DNA from: DATDDB01 sp035260545 | GTDB lineage: Bacteria; Pseudomonadota; Gammaproteobacteria; Burkholderiales; Gallionellaceae | DNA: 55,822 bases | Assembly: GCA_035260545.1 (NCBI GenBank) | Contig: DATFUZ010000041.1 | Span: forward strand, 1 to 55,822 | Direction of reading: 5' to 3' | Shown: piece by piece, positions 41,960 through 51,277 of the stretch | How positions within the stretch are numbered: the stretch's first letter is position 1 | Layout: the number at the start of each line of letters is the position of its first letter | Position numbers and translations under genes: made by a program | The notes under the pieces: model-generated | Databases searched by the model: none | What the model was told of the DNA's origin: nothing | What the model saw: the letters and a program-made list of their open reading frames with translations, nothing else

Positions 41960-43804
41960 ATGCATCCGCTGCTTAACACCATCAATTTCCCCGACGATCT
42001 GCGCAAGCTGGAACGCAAGCAGCTGCCGCAACTGGCGGACGAACTGCGCGCCTTTCTGATCGAGTCGGTGAGCAAGACCGGCGGGCACCTTTCCTCCAAC
42101 CTCGGCACGGTGGAACTGACCGTCGCCCTGCATTACGTATTCAACACCCCGCAAGACCGGCTGGTGTGGGACGTGGGCCACCAGACCTACAGCCACAAGA
42201 TACTCACCGGGAGGCGCGAGGCGATGTCCGGCCTGCGCATGCTGAACGGCATCTCCGGCTTTCCCAAGCGCGACGAGAGCCCCTATGACGCCTTCGGCAC
42301 CGCGCACTCCAGCACCTCCATCTCGGCCGCGCTGGGCATGGCGATCGCCGCCCGCAATGAGGGCAGCGATCGCCGCGCCGTGGCCATCATCGGCGATGGG
42401 GCCCTGACCGGGGGCATGGCGTTCGAAGCGCTGAACAACGCCGGCGTGCTTGACGCCAACCTGCTGGTGATCCTCAACGACAACGACATGTCGATCTCGC
42501 GCCCGGTGGGCGCGCTCAACAACTACCTGGCCAAACTGATGTCCGGGCGCTTCTACGCCGCCATGCGCCGCGCCAGCGACAAGGTGCTCAAGGGCATGCC
42601 GCCGGTGCTGGAGTTTGCCAAGCGCGCCGAGGAGCATATGAAGGGCATGGTCACGCCCGGCACGCTGTTCGAGGAATTCGGCTTCAATTACATCGGACCC
42701 ATCGACGGTCATGACCTGGACGTGCTGGTCGACACCCTGAAGAACGTGCGCGAGCTGGAGGGGCCGCAGTTCCTCCACATCGTCACCCAGAAGGGCAAGG
42801 GCTACGCCCAGGCGGAAGAGGACAGCGTGCTCTACCACGGCGTGGGCAAGTTCGATCCGGACAGCGGCATTCAGCCGCAGGCCGAGGGCCGGCCGACCTA
42901 TACCTCGATCTTTGGCCGCTGGCTGTGCGACATGGCCGCGGCCGACGACAAGCTGATCGGCATCACCCCCGCCATGTGCGAAGGCTCGGGCATGGTGGAA
43001 TTCGCGGAAAAATACCCGCAGCGTTATTTCGACGTGGGCATCGCCGAGCAGCATGCGCTTACCTTCGCCGCGGGCCTCGCCTGCGAGGGGATGAAGCCGG
43101 TGGTGGCAATCTACTCCACCTTTTTGCAGCGGGCCTATGACCAGCTCATCCACGACATCGCCATCCAGAACCTGCCGGTGATGCTGGCCATAGACCGCGG
43201 CGGCCTGGTGGGCGCGGACGGCGCCACCCATGCCGGCAGCTTCGATCTTTCCTATCTGCGCTGCATTCCCAATATGACGGTGATGGCGCCCGCCGACGAA
43301 GACGAGTGCCGCAGGATGCTGACCACCGCCTTTCACTGCAAGGGCCCCAGCGCGGTGCGGTACCCGCGTGGCATCGGTCCCGGCGTGCAGATCGCCCCCG
43401 GTCTGGAACCCGTGCCGGTGGGCAAGGGCGAAATCCGCCGCGAGGGCAGCGGGACGGCAATCCTGGCCTTTGGCGCCATGGTGGCGCCCGCCCTGGAAGC
43501 GGCGGAAGGGCTGAACGCCAGCGTCGCCAACATGCGCTTCGTCAAGCCGCTGGACGAGGAGCTGGTGCTCAATCTCGCCCGAAGCCACACGCTGCTGGTG
43601 ACCGTGGAGGACAATACCATTCAGGGCGGCGCCGGCAGCGCCGTGGCCGAGTGCCTGCACCGCCATGGGGTCAACGTACCGGTGCTGCATCTGGGCCTGC
43701 CGGACCGTTTCATCGAGCAGGGTGAGCGCAAGCAACTGCTCGGACTGTGCGGGCTGGACGCGGAGGGCATCACGGCATCCGTGCGCCGGGCTATACTTGA
43801 GTAA
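41960..43804 (+). CDS. dxs: 1-deoxy-D-xylulose-5-phosphate synthase
   Basis: A 614-residue thiamine-diphosphate enzyme making DXP from pyruvate and glyceraldehyde 3-phosphate, the first step of the MEP isoprenoid pathway. Visible signatures are KTGGHLSSNLGTVELT at the N-terminus, the ThDP motif GDGALTGGMAFEALNN, GIAEQHALTFAAGLA, and the DRGGLVGADGATHAGSFD segment. The length is normal. GAGAGAAG precedes the ATG. It is followed by folE2 after 160 bp. With ispA next to it, the cluster supplies prenyl precursors for quinones and undecaprenyl phosphate. Confidence 0.97.
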   Translation: MHPLLNTINFPDDLRKLERKQLPQLADELRAFLIESVSKTGGHLSSNLGTVELTVALHYVFNTPQDRLVWDVGHQTYSHKILTGRREAMSGLRMLNGISGFPKRDESPYDAFGTAHSSTSISAALGMAIAARNEGSDRRAVAIIGDGALTGGMAFEALNNAGVLDANLLVILNDNDMSISRPVGALNNYLAKLMSGRFYAAMRRASDKVLKGMPPVLEFAKRAEEHMKGMVTPGTLFEEFGFNYIGPIDGHDLDVLVDTLKNVRELEGPQFLHIVTQKGKGYAQAEEDSVLYHGVGKFDPDSGIQPQAEGRPTYTSIFGRWLCDMAAADDKLIGITPAMCEGSGMVEFAEKYPQRYFDVGIAEQHALTFAAGLACEGMKPVVAIYSTFLQRAYDQLIHDIAIQNLPVMLAIDRGGLVGADGATHAGSFDLSYLRCIPNMTVMAPADEDECRRMLTTAFHCKGPSAVRYPRGIGPGVQIAPGLEPVPVGKGEIRREGSGTAILAFGAMVAPALEAAEGLNASVANMRFVKPLDEELVLNLARSHTLLVTVEDNTIQGGAGSAVAECLHRHGVNVPVLHLGLPDRFIEQGERKQLLGLCGLDAEGITASVRRAILE

Positions 43805-43964
43805 AGAATTCGGCTATTATTGAGCTGTTGCCTTTCGGGACTCAAGCCTGCATGCTGTCTTCGTCGCAGGTAGTGCGTCCCTGATTTCCGTTACGCCCCG
43901 ATCTCCGGCCCGGCCCGGATATTCGGATTTGTGCTGATTTTCGGCTTATTCCGGACAAAATACT

Positions 43965-44780
43965 ATGAACAGCCCAGACAAGACCCGCAACCCTGCCGCC
44001 ATTCCGGACGTGCAGAGCTATGCCGACACCCGCCACCTCGCCATCAACAAGGTGGGGATCAAGGGTATCCGTCATCCTGTGGTAGTGCGCGACAAGAGCA
44101 TAGGCGTGCAGCACACCATCGCCATGTTCAATATGTACGTGTTCCTGCCCCACGATTTCAAGGGCACTCACATGTCGCGTTTCGTCGAGATCCTCAACCA
44201 TCACGGGCGCGAGATTTCGGTTGAGTCGTTCGAAAGCATCCTGCGCGAAATGGTGCACAAACTGGAGGCGAAATCCGGCCACATCGAGATGACCTTCCCC
44301 TATTTCGTCAACAAGGCCGCGCCGGTCTCCGGGGTCACCAGCCTCCTCGATTACGACGTCACCTTCATCGGCGAGATCGTCAACGGCGATTACACTTTCA
44401 CCATGCGCGTGCAGGTGCCGGTCACCAGCCTGTGCCCGTGCTCCAAGAACATCTCCGACCGCGGCGCGCACAACCAGCGCTCGCATGTAACCATCACCGT
44501 GCGCATGCGCAAATCGGTGTGGATAGAGGAGGTGGTGCGCTACGCCGAGGAACAGGCGTCGTGCGAACTGTATGGCCTGCTCAAGCGTCCGGATGAAAAG
44601 TTCGTCACCGAGCGCGCCTACGACAATCCCAAGTTCGTCGAGGACATGGTGCGCGATGTCGCCGTCGCCCTTAACGCCGATGACCGCATCGACGCCTACA
44701 TTGTCGAATCGGAGAACTTCGAGTCCATCCATAACCACTCGGCGTATGCGCTCATCGAGCGCGACAAGACCAAGGTCTGA
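43965..44780 (+). CDS. folE2: GTP cyclohydrolase IB (FolE2)
   Basis: A 271-residue GTP cyclohydrolase of the type IB family, converting GTP to dihydroneopterin triphosphate for folate (and possibly queuosine) synthesis. FolE2 enzymes can use metals other than zinc. The metal-site Cys motif SLCPCSKNISDRGAHNQRS and ISVESFESIL are characteristic. The length is typical. The 160-bp gap from dxs shows only a weak promoter; a clear zinc-responsive (Zur) operator is not visible. There is no strong Shine-Dalgarno. Confidence 0.95.
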   Translation: MNSPDKTRNPAAIPDVQSYADTRHLAINKVGIKGIRHPVVVRDKSIGVQHTIAMFNMYVFLPHDFKGTHMSRFVEILNHHGREISVESFESILREMVHKLEAKSGHIEMTFPYFVNKAAPVSGVTSLLDYDVTFIGEIVNGDYTFTMRVQVPVTSLCPCSKNISDRGAHNQRSHVTITVRMRKSVWIEEVVRYAEEQASCELYGLLKRPDEKFVTERAYDNPKFVEDMVRDVAVALNADDRIDAYIVESENFESIHNHSAYALIERDKTKV

Positions 44781-44840
44781 CGCCGGTCACGGGACGGCCA
44801 GCCGCCCGCTGTCGCAAGCCGATGACGTTGGGTGGTTTCC

Positions 44841-44869
44841 GGGCCGGCGGCGCGACCGGCCCGAGGGCG
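44841..44869 (+). terminator. Possible terminator after folE2
   Basis: GGGCCGG (44841-44847) and CCGGCCC (44856-44862) form a stem with an 8-base loop. A T5 run follows nine bases later, so it is imperfect. Confidence 0.4.
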
Positions 44870-44937
44870 AATTTTTCCGAAAAAGGCATGTATTGCAGGG
44901 TATTGCGTTCCGCCACCGGGCGGGGGAAAATAACGCC

Positions 44938-45252
44938 ATGATGGACAGAACCCTGAAAATGCGCGCGTACAATAGTGCCGCGGGAGCCGAGACCAGCAAT
45001 CTCACCCGTGAGCAGGAACTTGAACTCGCGCTTACCAAGAAGACCGCGCAGGCCGAAGAGGAGCGCAAGAAAGCGCTCGACACGCTGGCCATGCTCGAAC
45101 AGGTGCGGGAAGTGCACAAGAGAGACCTGGCCCGCCTGGCCGAACTGCAGAGCAGTCTGACGGCCTCCCAGTCCAGAATCAAGGAACTCGAAGCGGCGCT
45201 GGGAAAGATCGCCTCCCTGGCCATCGCTCCCGGCCGCGCCAGCGAAGAATAA
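44938..45252 (+). CDS. Small coiled-coil protein of unknown function
   Basis: A 104-residue, highly charged, helical protein. Residues about 22-93 show a continuous coiled-coil pattern rich in Glu, Lys, Ala and Leu (EQELELALTKKTAQAEEERK, LARLAELQSSL). The ends are short and flexible. There is no signal peptide, membrane segment or Cys. Two adjacent ATGs follow a GGGGGA stretch. It sits 157 bp after folE2 and converges with the DUF2461 gene. It is too generic to name and could be a scaffold or regulator. Confidence 0.62.
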   Translation: MMDRTLKMRAYNSAAGAETSNLTREQELELALTKKTAQAEEERKKALDTLAMLEQVREVHKRDLARLAELQSSLTASQSRIKELEAALGKIASLAIAPGRASEE

Positions 45253-45315
45253 ATCGCCGGCGCCACGGCCGGTCGCACGCCCGAAACTCCTCCAGACCTA
45301 ACGCCCCTCGCCCGT

Positions 45316-46002
45316 TCAGTAGCGCAGCGTCAGAGCCTCGCACAAAAAACGCATCAGCGGCCCGGCCGCGCGGAACCGCTCCGCCGCCAGCGGCAGGAAC
45401 TCGCCGGACAGCACTTGCGCCTGCGTCAACCGCGCCAGCCCGATGAAATCCTTGCGTTTCAGGTCGGCCAGCAGCGGATGATCCTTCGCGAAACCGCGTG
45501 GCGCGTTGGCCAGCGCTTCGCCGGACAACACGAATTGGCGGCGGAAATTCCGGTGCTCGCGCGCCGCCGTCCACGCCTCACCCTGCCCGGCGATGGCCAG
45601 GCGTATGCGGAGCAGCGCCTCCGGCTCCGGCCGCCACAGCCCTGCTCCGACGAAACAGTCCCCAGGCTCGACATGCACATAGAAACCCGGCGCGTGCACG
45701 TCCCGGCCCAGTTCGTGGCGGAACTGGATGCCGACATTCACCTTGTAGGGCGTCTTGTCGCGCGAAAAACGCAGGTTGCGCTGCACCCGCATCAGCGAGC
45801 CGCCGGCCTTTTTCGGCACGGCGCGGAAATGCGGCGAGATCGACGGCAGCACCGCCGCCATGTCCGCGATGAAGGCCAGCGCTGGCGCGCGCACCTCGTC
45901 CTCGTATTCCTGCCTGTGTTCCGCAAACCACAGGCGGTCGTTGTTTTCCGCCAACGCGGCGAGGAAGGCGAAGGTGCGTTTGGTGAAGTAACGGGCGCTC
46001 AT
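45316..46002 (-). CDS. DUF2461 family protein
   Basis: A 228-residue cytosolic protein of the DUF2461/TIGR02453 family. Family marks are NNDRLWFAEHRQEYEDEVRAP (about 18-38), the RVQRNLRFSRDKTPYK stretch, and PGFYVHVEPGDCFVGAGLW. The biochemical role is unknown. The ATG at 46002 (MSARYFTK) matches the usual start; an upstream in-frame ATG at 46056 adds 18 unlikely residues. It is convergent with the coiled-coil gene and lies downstream of the pilus operon on the same strand, 113 bp away. Confidence 0.88.
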   Translation of the reverse strand: MSARYFTKRTFAFLAALAENNDRLWFAEHRQEYEDEVRAPALAFIADMAAVLPSISPHFRAVPKKAGGSLMRVQRNLRFSRDKTPYKVNVGIQFRHELGRDVHAPGFYVHVEPGDCFVGAGLWRPEPEALLRIRLAIAGQGEAWTAAREHRNFRRQFVLSGEALANAPRGFAKDHPLLADLKRKDFIGLARLTQAQVLSGEFLPLAAERFRAAGPLMRFLCEALTLRY

Positions 46003-46115
46003 GGCGTGCGGGTGGTGGCAGGCTTTCCGCCCAGGGGCGGCAAATGCCGCGACCACGGCATTTTACACCCGCGGCGCGTCCAACCGGCGGCTGACCGCTT
46101 GAGCAGGCGATCCGC

Positions 46116-47057
46116 TCAATAGGTGATCATAAGCGTGCGGATGTTGTTGGCGCTGGCGGCGTTGGTGCAGGTGGCGGTGGCGCAGGTGCCGGACTGGTCT
46201 GCAGGCATCGCCCCGTCTATGCTGATGGTCTGCGCCAGGCCGCTGCCGGTGGCGGAGAGCGCAGCGCCCGGGCTGTAGGCCGAGCCTGGCGGGCGCGTGG
46301 TCTGGCCGAGGTTGACGGTATAGCTGAGATTTACCGCCGCATCCGTCACGCTGTAGGCGTCGAGCGAGGCGGTGTAGGGCACCGTGTTGGTGCAGGTCAC
46401 GGCGAAGCTGCTGATGGCCGCGCCGGGCGTGCCCTGGAGCGATGTGTAGCTGAAGGTAAGCGCGCCCGGCGCGGTGCTGATGGTGCAGAGGGGGTTGATC
46501 GCGACGCTTACCGGGAAGGTGGTGGCGGAAACCGGCGTGCCCTTCTCCAGCAGTTGCAGGCTGATGGTATCGGTGTAGAACGACGCGCCGCTGGGCGGCA
46601 GCGTGGTCTGCCCCGCCGGGATGTTCGCGTAGAAGGGCACGCTGCCGCTGGCAGTGGAGCCGATGCCGCCGAAGGAGAGGGTGATCGAAAGACTATTGCC
46701 GCCGGCGTTCCACACCAGCGTGTTGGTTACATCGGTGTAGTTGCCGTATTGCAGCAGCGCGCCGCTGCCGGCGAGCAGGGCCTGGCCGGCGGCGCCGGGG
46801 TTCAGCCCGCTGTTGGCGGTGATGGTGAGCGTGACGTTCTTGGGGTCGCCGGTCTGCCGGGTGCAGGTGAGGTTCACCGTCGACGTCGTGGTGGCGGCCA
46901 CCGCGGCGAACGGGTCATAGGTGAGCGACCACCCCGGCGAGGAAAACGTGGCGCAGCTGACGGCCTGCGCGCTTTGCGCCGCGGCAAGCAGGGCGAGCGC
47001 CGCCGCCAGCAAACGGGCGAGGCGGACGATGCAGTGCAGGGTTCGGGCAGGATCCAT
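46116..47057 (-). CDS. Chaperone-usher pilus tip protein with two spore-coat-U domains
   Basis: A 313-residue secreted protein. After a signal peptide (about residues 1-31, AQSAQA) there are two spore-coat-protein-U (SCPU) domains, about 32-165 and 175-313. The second (CTISTAPGALTFSYTSLQ) is close to the pilin at 50780-51277. By analogy with CsuE of Acinetobacter, a two-domain subunit at the operon end is the tip adhesin. It ends in a hydrophobic ITY strand, as do the other subunits. AGGAGG precedes the ATG at 47057; the longer frame upstream is a shadow of the usher gene. Confidence 0.87.
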   Translation of the reverse strand: MDPARTLHCIVRLARLLAAALALLAAAQSAQAVSCATFSSPGWSLTYDPFAAVAATTTSTVNLTCTRQTGDPKNVTLTITANSGLNPGAAGQALLAGSGALLQYGNYTDVTNTLVWNAGGNSLSITLSFGGIGSTASGSVPFYANIPAGQTTLPPSGASFYTDTISLQLLEKGTPVSATTFPVSVAINPLCTISTAPGALTFSYTSLQGTPGAAISSFAVTCTNTVPYTASLDAYSVTDAAVNLSYTVNLGQTTRPPGSAYSPGAALSATGSGLAQTISIDGAMPADQSGTCATATCTNAASANNIRTLMITY

Positions 47058-47071
47058 ATGCGTGTGCCTCC

Positions 47072-49468
47072 TCAGGGATTGCAGGTGACCGGCCCGACGC
47101 GCGGAATGCTGGCCGGGTTCGCCGGCGGCAGCTTGATCCTGAAGCTGCACGACCGGTCGGACCAGGTCATGTGCAGGATGTTGTCCTGCTTCATGCCGGT
47201 GATGAAGGCTTCGCCCCGGCGCGCCACATAGAACACTTCGGCGTCGCCCTCCACGGTTACCACCGAGCCCGGCGGGGCGTCCTGGCCGTCCCGCATCACG
47301 ATGTGGATCAGCGCGCTCTGTCCGCTGCGCACCGGGAATACCACCTTCACGCCAGTGCGCGCGGCGGGCGTCACCACCTGCTCGATGCTGTCCAGTTCGG
47401 CGCCTATGGGCAGCTCGCCCGGATCGAGCTCGATGCTGTTGCGCTGGTAGGGCAGCAGCCGCGGCAGCAGCGCGATCCCGTTCTTGTCGGTGTGGGTCCA
47501 CACCGTGTTCTGGAAGTGGATGCCCACGTCCGGATAGCCCGGCACTTCCACCAGGGCAAAGCTATCCTGCACGCGCCGTGTCATAAAGCCGTGCCCGTCC
47601 ATCATCACCATGCCGCCGCGCGCGCCCAGGCGCACCACCTGCTGGTTGGCCGAGGCCGTGGCGTCCGCCGTGAGCAGCCCCTCGTCGCTCTGGTAATAGA
47701 GGCCGGCCTCGGCGTAGTTGCGGCCGCCGCGATTGCCGGCGAGCGCGCGCCAGCCGGTGCCGTTATCGTTGCCGAGGTTCTTGCTCGCGCTGACGTAGCC
47801 GTCGTCATAGCCGTTCTTGTGGGTGAGGTTGCTGGTGAGATTGGTGTCGCTGTCCAGGGGCAGCAAGAGCGAGACGCCGATGGAAAACCCGGGCGTGATG
47901 CCGGTGATGCGCGCCACGGAGTAGGTCAGCGCGCCGTTGCGGGCGATACGGGTGGAATAATTTCCGCTATAAGTGGTGATGGTGCCCGTGGTATAGGTGG
48001 CGATGCGCGCCACACCCGCAGCCAGCGAGCCGGTGTTGTCCTGCAGCGTGTAGCTGTAGTTGGCCGAGAGCTGCTCGCGGTAGGGCAGGAAGTTAGGCCC
48101 CATGGCGATCTGGCGGAAATCGATCGTGGCGCGCTGCAGGCTCGCCGAAAAATTGTGGTGCAGGTCCATGTGTTGCAGCGCCACCAGCCAGTTACGGCCG
48201 CTGCCCGCGCTCTTGTCGCTGCTCGCGCCGGCGGCCACCTGACCCAGCATCTGCCAGGGCAGCGCGTAGCTGATGCCCAGCCCGCCGTCGCGCGTGTCCT
48301 GCCCGAACTCGGCCTGCGTATTCACGGTCAGCTGCTTGCTGAAACCATGGCGCGCCATGCCCGACACGAAGCGCTGTCCGTAGGCGAAGTTCTGCGTGCC
48401 GAGGGCGAGGCGAGCCGCGCCCGCCGACGCGCTCCAGTCGGAGAGCCCCTGTTCCAGCAGGCTGGTGCTGGTGAAGAACGGCTGGTCGATGACGGTCTGC
48501 CGCCCCAGTGCGTCGCGCACCACCATGCGCGCATCGCCACTGCTGGTGAGCAGCGGAAAGTTGTCTATGGTGAAGGGGCCGCTGGGCACGGTGGAGGTCT
48601 GGCGCAGCACGTCGTTGACATACAGCTCCACCGTGCTGGGGGCGGTGGAAGTGCCGTGCAGGATGGGGATGGGCTGGCTGATGAAGCCGGGTGTCAGACC
48701 GAAATTGGTGCCCACCTGAATGCCGCCGAAATACACCGGACGTCCCCATGGGCCGGGCTGGGTGGTCGCGTCGCCCGCCTTGAACGTCACGCCGCTGTCG
48801 AGAAAGTCGCGGGTGTAGGTGGTCTCCAGGCGGCGCCAGCTTGGCGCCTGAAGGTTGCTGCTGCCGGTGATGTTCTGGCCGACGAAGCTGGAGGTCAGCA
48901 CGCCGCTGTTGCCGGAGAGCCCGAACTCGGTGAGCGCGCCCAGTTGCTGGTCGCTGGCTGCGCCGCGGTAGGCCGCGCCGGTATAGCTCAGGTCGTAGTT
49001 TACGAACAGGGCGGGGCTGGCCGGTGTGAGCTTCGGGCGGATCGCGGCCTGCTGCGTGAGATGCGTGGCCTCGAACGCGCGCGGCGAGAAACTCAGCGCC
49101 ACCGACTGGTCGGCGTAGTTGAATTTGGCTTCGTAGCCGGGAATGGTATTGAGCGGCAGCCACTTCTGCCCGCGATATTCCAGGCCCGGCACGCCGGGCT
49201 GGCGTGCGATCCGCCATGCGTCGAACGCTTCGTCCGGCGCGAACAGCACGCCATCGCGTTCCAGCAGCACCCACTGGCCGCCCTTCGCCTTGTTGATGAA
49301 TACTTCCAGCGGCATCAGTTTTCCATTTTCCGGAGATGTGGCGCCGCGTCTGGCGCCCGGCGCCCGCGCGGGCTCGCCTTCCTCAGCCCCGGCCCAGGCC
49401 GAGGTCATCAAGGTCAGCGCGGCGGCACAGCTTGCGTGCGCCAGCAGATTCACGGAACGGCGCCACAT
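47072..49468 (-). CDS. Outer-membrane fimbrial usher
   Basis: A 798-residue usher that assembles and secretes chaperone-bound pilins. A signal peptide (about 1-28) is followed by an N-terminal chaperone-binding domain, a long transmembrane beta-barrel with the plug region (VELYVNDVLRQTSTVPSGPFTIDNFPLL), and C-terminal domains with the single Cys pair region (DRSCSFRI, VTCNP). This compact size fits the SCPU/Csu-type (sigma or archaic) clade rather than FimD. It lies between the chaperone gene (9-bp gap) and the tip gene (14-bp gap), so it is in the same transcript. Confidence 0.93.
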   Translation of the reverse strand: MWRRSVNLLAHASCAAALTLMTSAWAGAEEGEPARAPGARRGATSPENGKLMPLEVFINKAKGGQWVLLERDGVLFAPDEAFDAWRIARQPGVPGLEYRGQKWLPLNTIPGYEAKFNYADQSVALSFSPRAFEATHLTQQAAIRPKLTPASPALFVNYDLSYTGAAYRGAASDQQLGALTEFGLSGNSGVLTSSFVGQNITGSSNLQAPSWRRLETTYTRDFLDSGVTFKAGDATTQPGPWGRPVYFGGIQVGTNFGLTPGFISQPIPILHGTSTAPSTVELYVNDVLRQTSTVPSGPFTIDNFPLLTSSGDARMVVRDALGRQTVIDQPFFTSTSLLEQGLSDWSASAGAARLALGTQNFAYGQRFVSGMARHGFSKQLTVNTQAEFGQDTRDGGLGISYALPWQMLGQVAAGASSDKSAGSGRNWLVALQHMDLHHNFSASLQRATIDFRQIAMGPNFLPYREQLSANYSYTLQDNTGSLAAGVARIATYTTGTITTYSGNYSTRIARNGALTYSVARITGITPGFSIGVSLLLPLDSDTNLTSNLTHKNGYDDGYVSASKNLGNDNGTGWRALAGNRGGRNYAEAGLYYQSDEGLLTADATASANQQVVRLGARGGMVMMDGHGFMTRRVQDSFALVEVPGYPDVGIHFQNTVWTHTDKNGIALLPRLLPYQRNSIELDPGELPIGAELDSIEQVVTPAARTGVKVVFPVRSGQSALIHIVMRDGQDAPPGSVVTVEGDAEVFYVARRGEAFITGMKQDNILHMTWSDRSCSFRIKLPPANPASIPRVGPVTCNP

Positions 49469-49477
49469 GACTCAGGC

Positions 49478-50248
49478 TCACGGCATGTAGGAGACGGAGG
49501 TCTGACCCTGGAAGTCGTCGAACATGAGGGTGATCGTGGCGTTGCCTGCGGCGGCGCGTCCGTCCGCCTTGAGCTTGAGGAATTTTCCCGCGCCGGGGAG
49601 GATATAGGTGCCACCCTCGAACCGGGCCAGTTCCTTGCCGTCGCGCTTCACCGTCGCCTCGCGGATCTGGGCATAGGCGGTTCCGCCGTTCTTGCACAGC
49701 AGGGTCACGCTGCGGTCATCGTCGCTGTTGATCTCGCAGTGCACGTCGCGCTTCGCGCCCGGCGGCGTGATGAACACCGGCATGTTGAGCGCCAGCGCCA
49801 CCGGCACCGCAATGCGGTTCGAGGGCGGCGCCGCTTCCGGCACCTCGCGCAGCACCATGCGGTAGGTCATCTGCATCGACGGGTCGCGCGGCCGCAGCAT
49901 GGCCAGGCGCACTACCTGGCGCGCGCCGGGCGCCAGCCGGATGATGGGCGGGGCGAGCAGCAGGTCATCGGTGAGCACCAGGTTGTCGGCGCCGTCCTTG
50001 CGCTGCGCCCAGCTATAGATGTCGGCCTGCAGCACGATGGGCGCATCGCCCTCATTCTTCAGAGTGATCGCCACCGCGCGATCCCTGGGCGTCATGTAAA
50101 CGCGCACGGGGGTAACGGAAAAAATTCCGGCCCAAGCGCTCTGGCTGCCGAGCAGTACCAGCAGCAGGGCGGCGCCCAGGCGGCGCAAAAATGTGGGGCG
50201 CGCGGCAGGGGGTGTCTGGGGCATGGAAAAAGTGTTGCGAACGGTCAT
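49478..50248 (-). CDS. Periplasmic pilus assembly chaperone
   Basis: A 256-residue chaperone with a signal peptide (hydrophobic core LGAALLLVLLGSQ, cleavage near AWA-GIF) and a PapD-like immunoglobulin fold. The first strand FSVTPVRVYM and the IIRLAPGARQVVRL segment are the donor strand and basic anchor regions used to complete pilin folds. The ending FDDFQGQTSVSYMP is of the second domain. The start is uncertain: ATGs at 50266, 50248 and 50224 are all in frame and none has a strong ribosome site. It precedes the usher by 9 bp. Confidence 0.9.
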   Translation of the reverse strand: MTVRNTFSMPQTPPAARPTFLRRLGAALLLVLLGSQSAWAGIFSVTPVRVYMTPRDRAVAITLKNEGDAPIVLQADIYSWAQRKDGADNLVLTDDLLLAPPIIRLAPGARQVVRLAMLRPRDPSMQMTYRMVLREVPEAAPPSNRIAVPVALALNMPVFITPPGAKRDVHCEINSDDDRSVTLLCKNGGTAYAQIREATVKRDGKELARFEGGTYILPGAGKFLKLKADGRAAAGNATITLMFDDFQGQTSVSYMP

Positions 50249-50297
50249 GATGATGGGGGATCTCATCCGGGCGATCCGCCGCGGAGTGCGGCGATGT

Positions 50298-50756
50298 TCA
50301 GTAGCTGATCTGGATCTCGGTGATGTCCCACTGGCTCCTCTTGATGTGCAGAATCTGCAAGGTGGTGATAGTGCCGGTGCCCGCCTGCCAGTCCGGGCCG
50401 TCGTCGGGCCCCAGCGTCGCGGGCGTCAGCAGGTAGCGGTAGGCGCCGCCGTGTGTGCCGATGTAAGGCGCGCCGGGCAGCGGCGCAATGCTTACGAACT
50501 GGTTGGTCGAGCACACAACGGTGACTGTGGCGCGGGTGGCCTGGCTGAGCGCTTGGTTGATGCACATGCCGGAGGCAGGCGGATCTGCCGCCGCCGGCAG
50601 CGATCCGGCACCCCCGCCGCCCGTCTGATTCAGCGTGATGCGGACCGGAAACGACACGCTGGCCGAACTCGCCCAGGCCGGCGAGGCCAGCGCGCACAGC
50701 AGTCCCGCGCGGGCTATCAGCCTAGCGCGGGCGCTGGTGAGTGCGCTGGGGCGCAT
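50298..50756 (-). CDS. Minor pilin with spore-coat-U domain
   Basis: A 152-residue exported protein. A signal peptide (about 1-30, ASPAWA) is followed by a single SCPU-like domain that is diverged from the other two proteins. It starts SASVSFPVRITLNQ, has a Gly/Pro-rich insert, two Cys (CINQA, VVCST), and ends WDITEIQISY. It likely links the shaft to the tip, as CsuA/CsuB do. The ATG at 50756 has GAGG seven bases upstream; a TTG at 50777 would overlap less convincingly. It lies 23 bp after the major pilin gene. Confidence 0.82.
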   Translation of the reverse strand: MRPSALTSARARLIARAGLLCALASPAWASSASVSFPVRITLNQTGGGGAGSLPAAADPPASGMCINQALSQATRATVTVVCSTNQFVSIAPLPGAPYIGTHGGAYRYLLTPATLGPDDGPDWQAGTGTITTLQILHIKRSQWDITEIQISY

Positions 50757-50779
50757 GCCCTGGCCTCGCGAGAGCAAGC

Positions 50780-51277
50780 TCAGTAGGTGATGGTCAGCGT
50801 CTGGTTCAGGTTGGTGGATGTTGCGTTGGTGCAGGTCGCCGTGGCGCAGGTGCCCGCCTGGTTGGCGGCCATGGTGCCGCCGATGGTCACGGTCTGCACG
50901 GCGCCGTTGCCGGTCTGGCCGGTCAGGTCGTTCCCGACGCCGTTAAGGGTGAGGGTATAGGCCAGGTTGGTCGCCGTATCGGTCACGCTGTAGCCGTTGC
51001 CCGCAATGCCCAAGGTGGTGTTGCCCAAGGACACGCTATACGGCAGCGTGTTGGTGCATTCGATGCCCACGGTCGTAGACGCCGTAGCCGCGGCGGTCTG
51101 CATCGACGTATAGGTGAACCCTATGGCGCCCGGCGCGGTAGTGACCGCGCAGGCGGAGGTCAGCGTGATGTTGACGGGGAAGGTCGCCGTGGTGGTGGCG
51201 GCCAAGGACGGCGCGGCAATCAGCGTGGCGACAAGTGCGACGATCAGGGCGGATGCGCCCTCAAACAGCTTCTTCAT
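50780..51277 (-). CDS. Major pilin, spore-coat-U (Csu-like) family
   Basis: A 165-residue secreted protein whose signal peptide ends at about residue 26 (PSLAATT), followed by one SCPU domain (FPVNITLTSACAVTTAPGA). It has paired Cys residues (SAC, IEC, TCATATC) suited to disulfides, and ends LNQTLTITY. As the first gene of the operon, with the best ribosome site (AGGAGC), it is probably the abundant shaft subunit. Low charge and many Thr/Ala/Gly are typical. A 389-bp AT-richer region lies upstream. Confidence 0.9.
   Translation of the reverse strand: MKKLFEGASALIVALVATLIAAPSLAATTTATFPVNITLTSACAVTTAPGAIGFTYTSMQTAAATASTTVGIECTNTLPYSVSLGNTTLGIAGNGYSVTDTATNLAYTLTLNGVGNDLTGQTGNGAVQTVTIGGTMAANQAGTCATATCTNATSTNLNQTLTITY

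Noticed and set aside
41513..43735. 740-codon minus-strand frame across ispA and dxs
   Set aside because: It is an antisense shadow of conserved housekeeping genes.
47171..50308. 1,045-codon plus-strand frame across the usher and chaperone genes
   Set aside because: It is an antisense shadow; the opposite strand carries well-defined pilus proteins.
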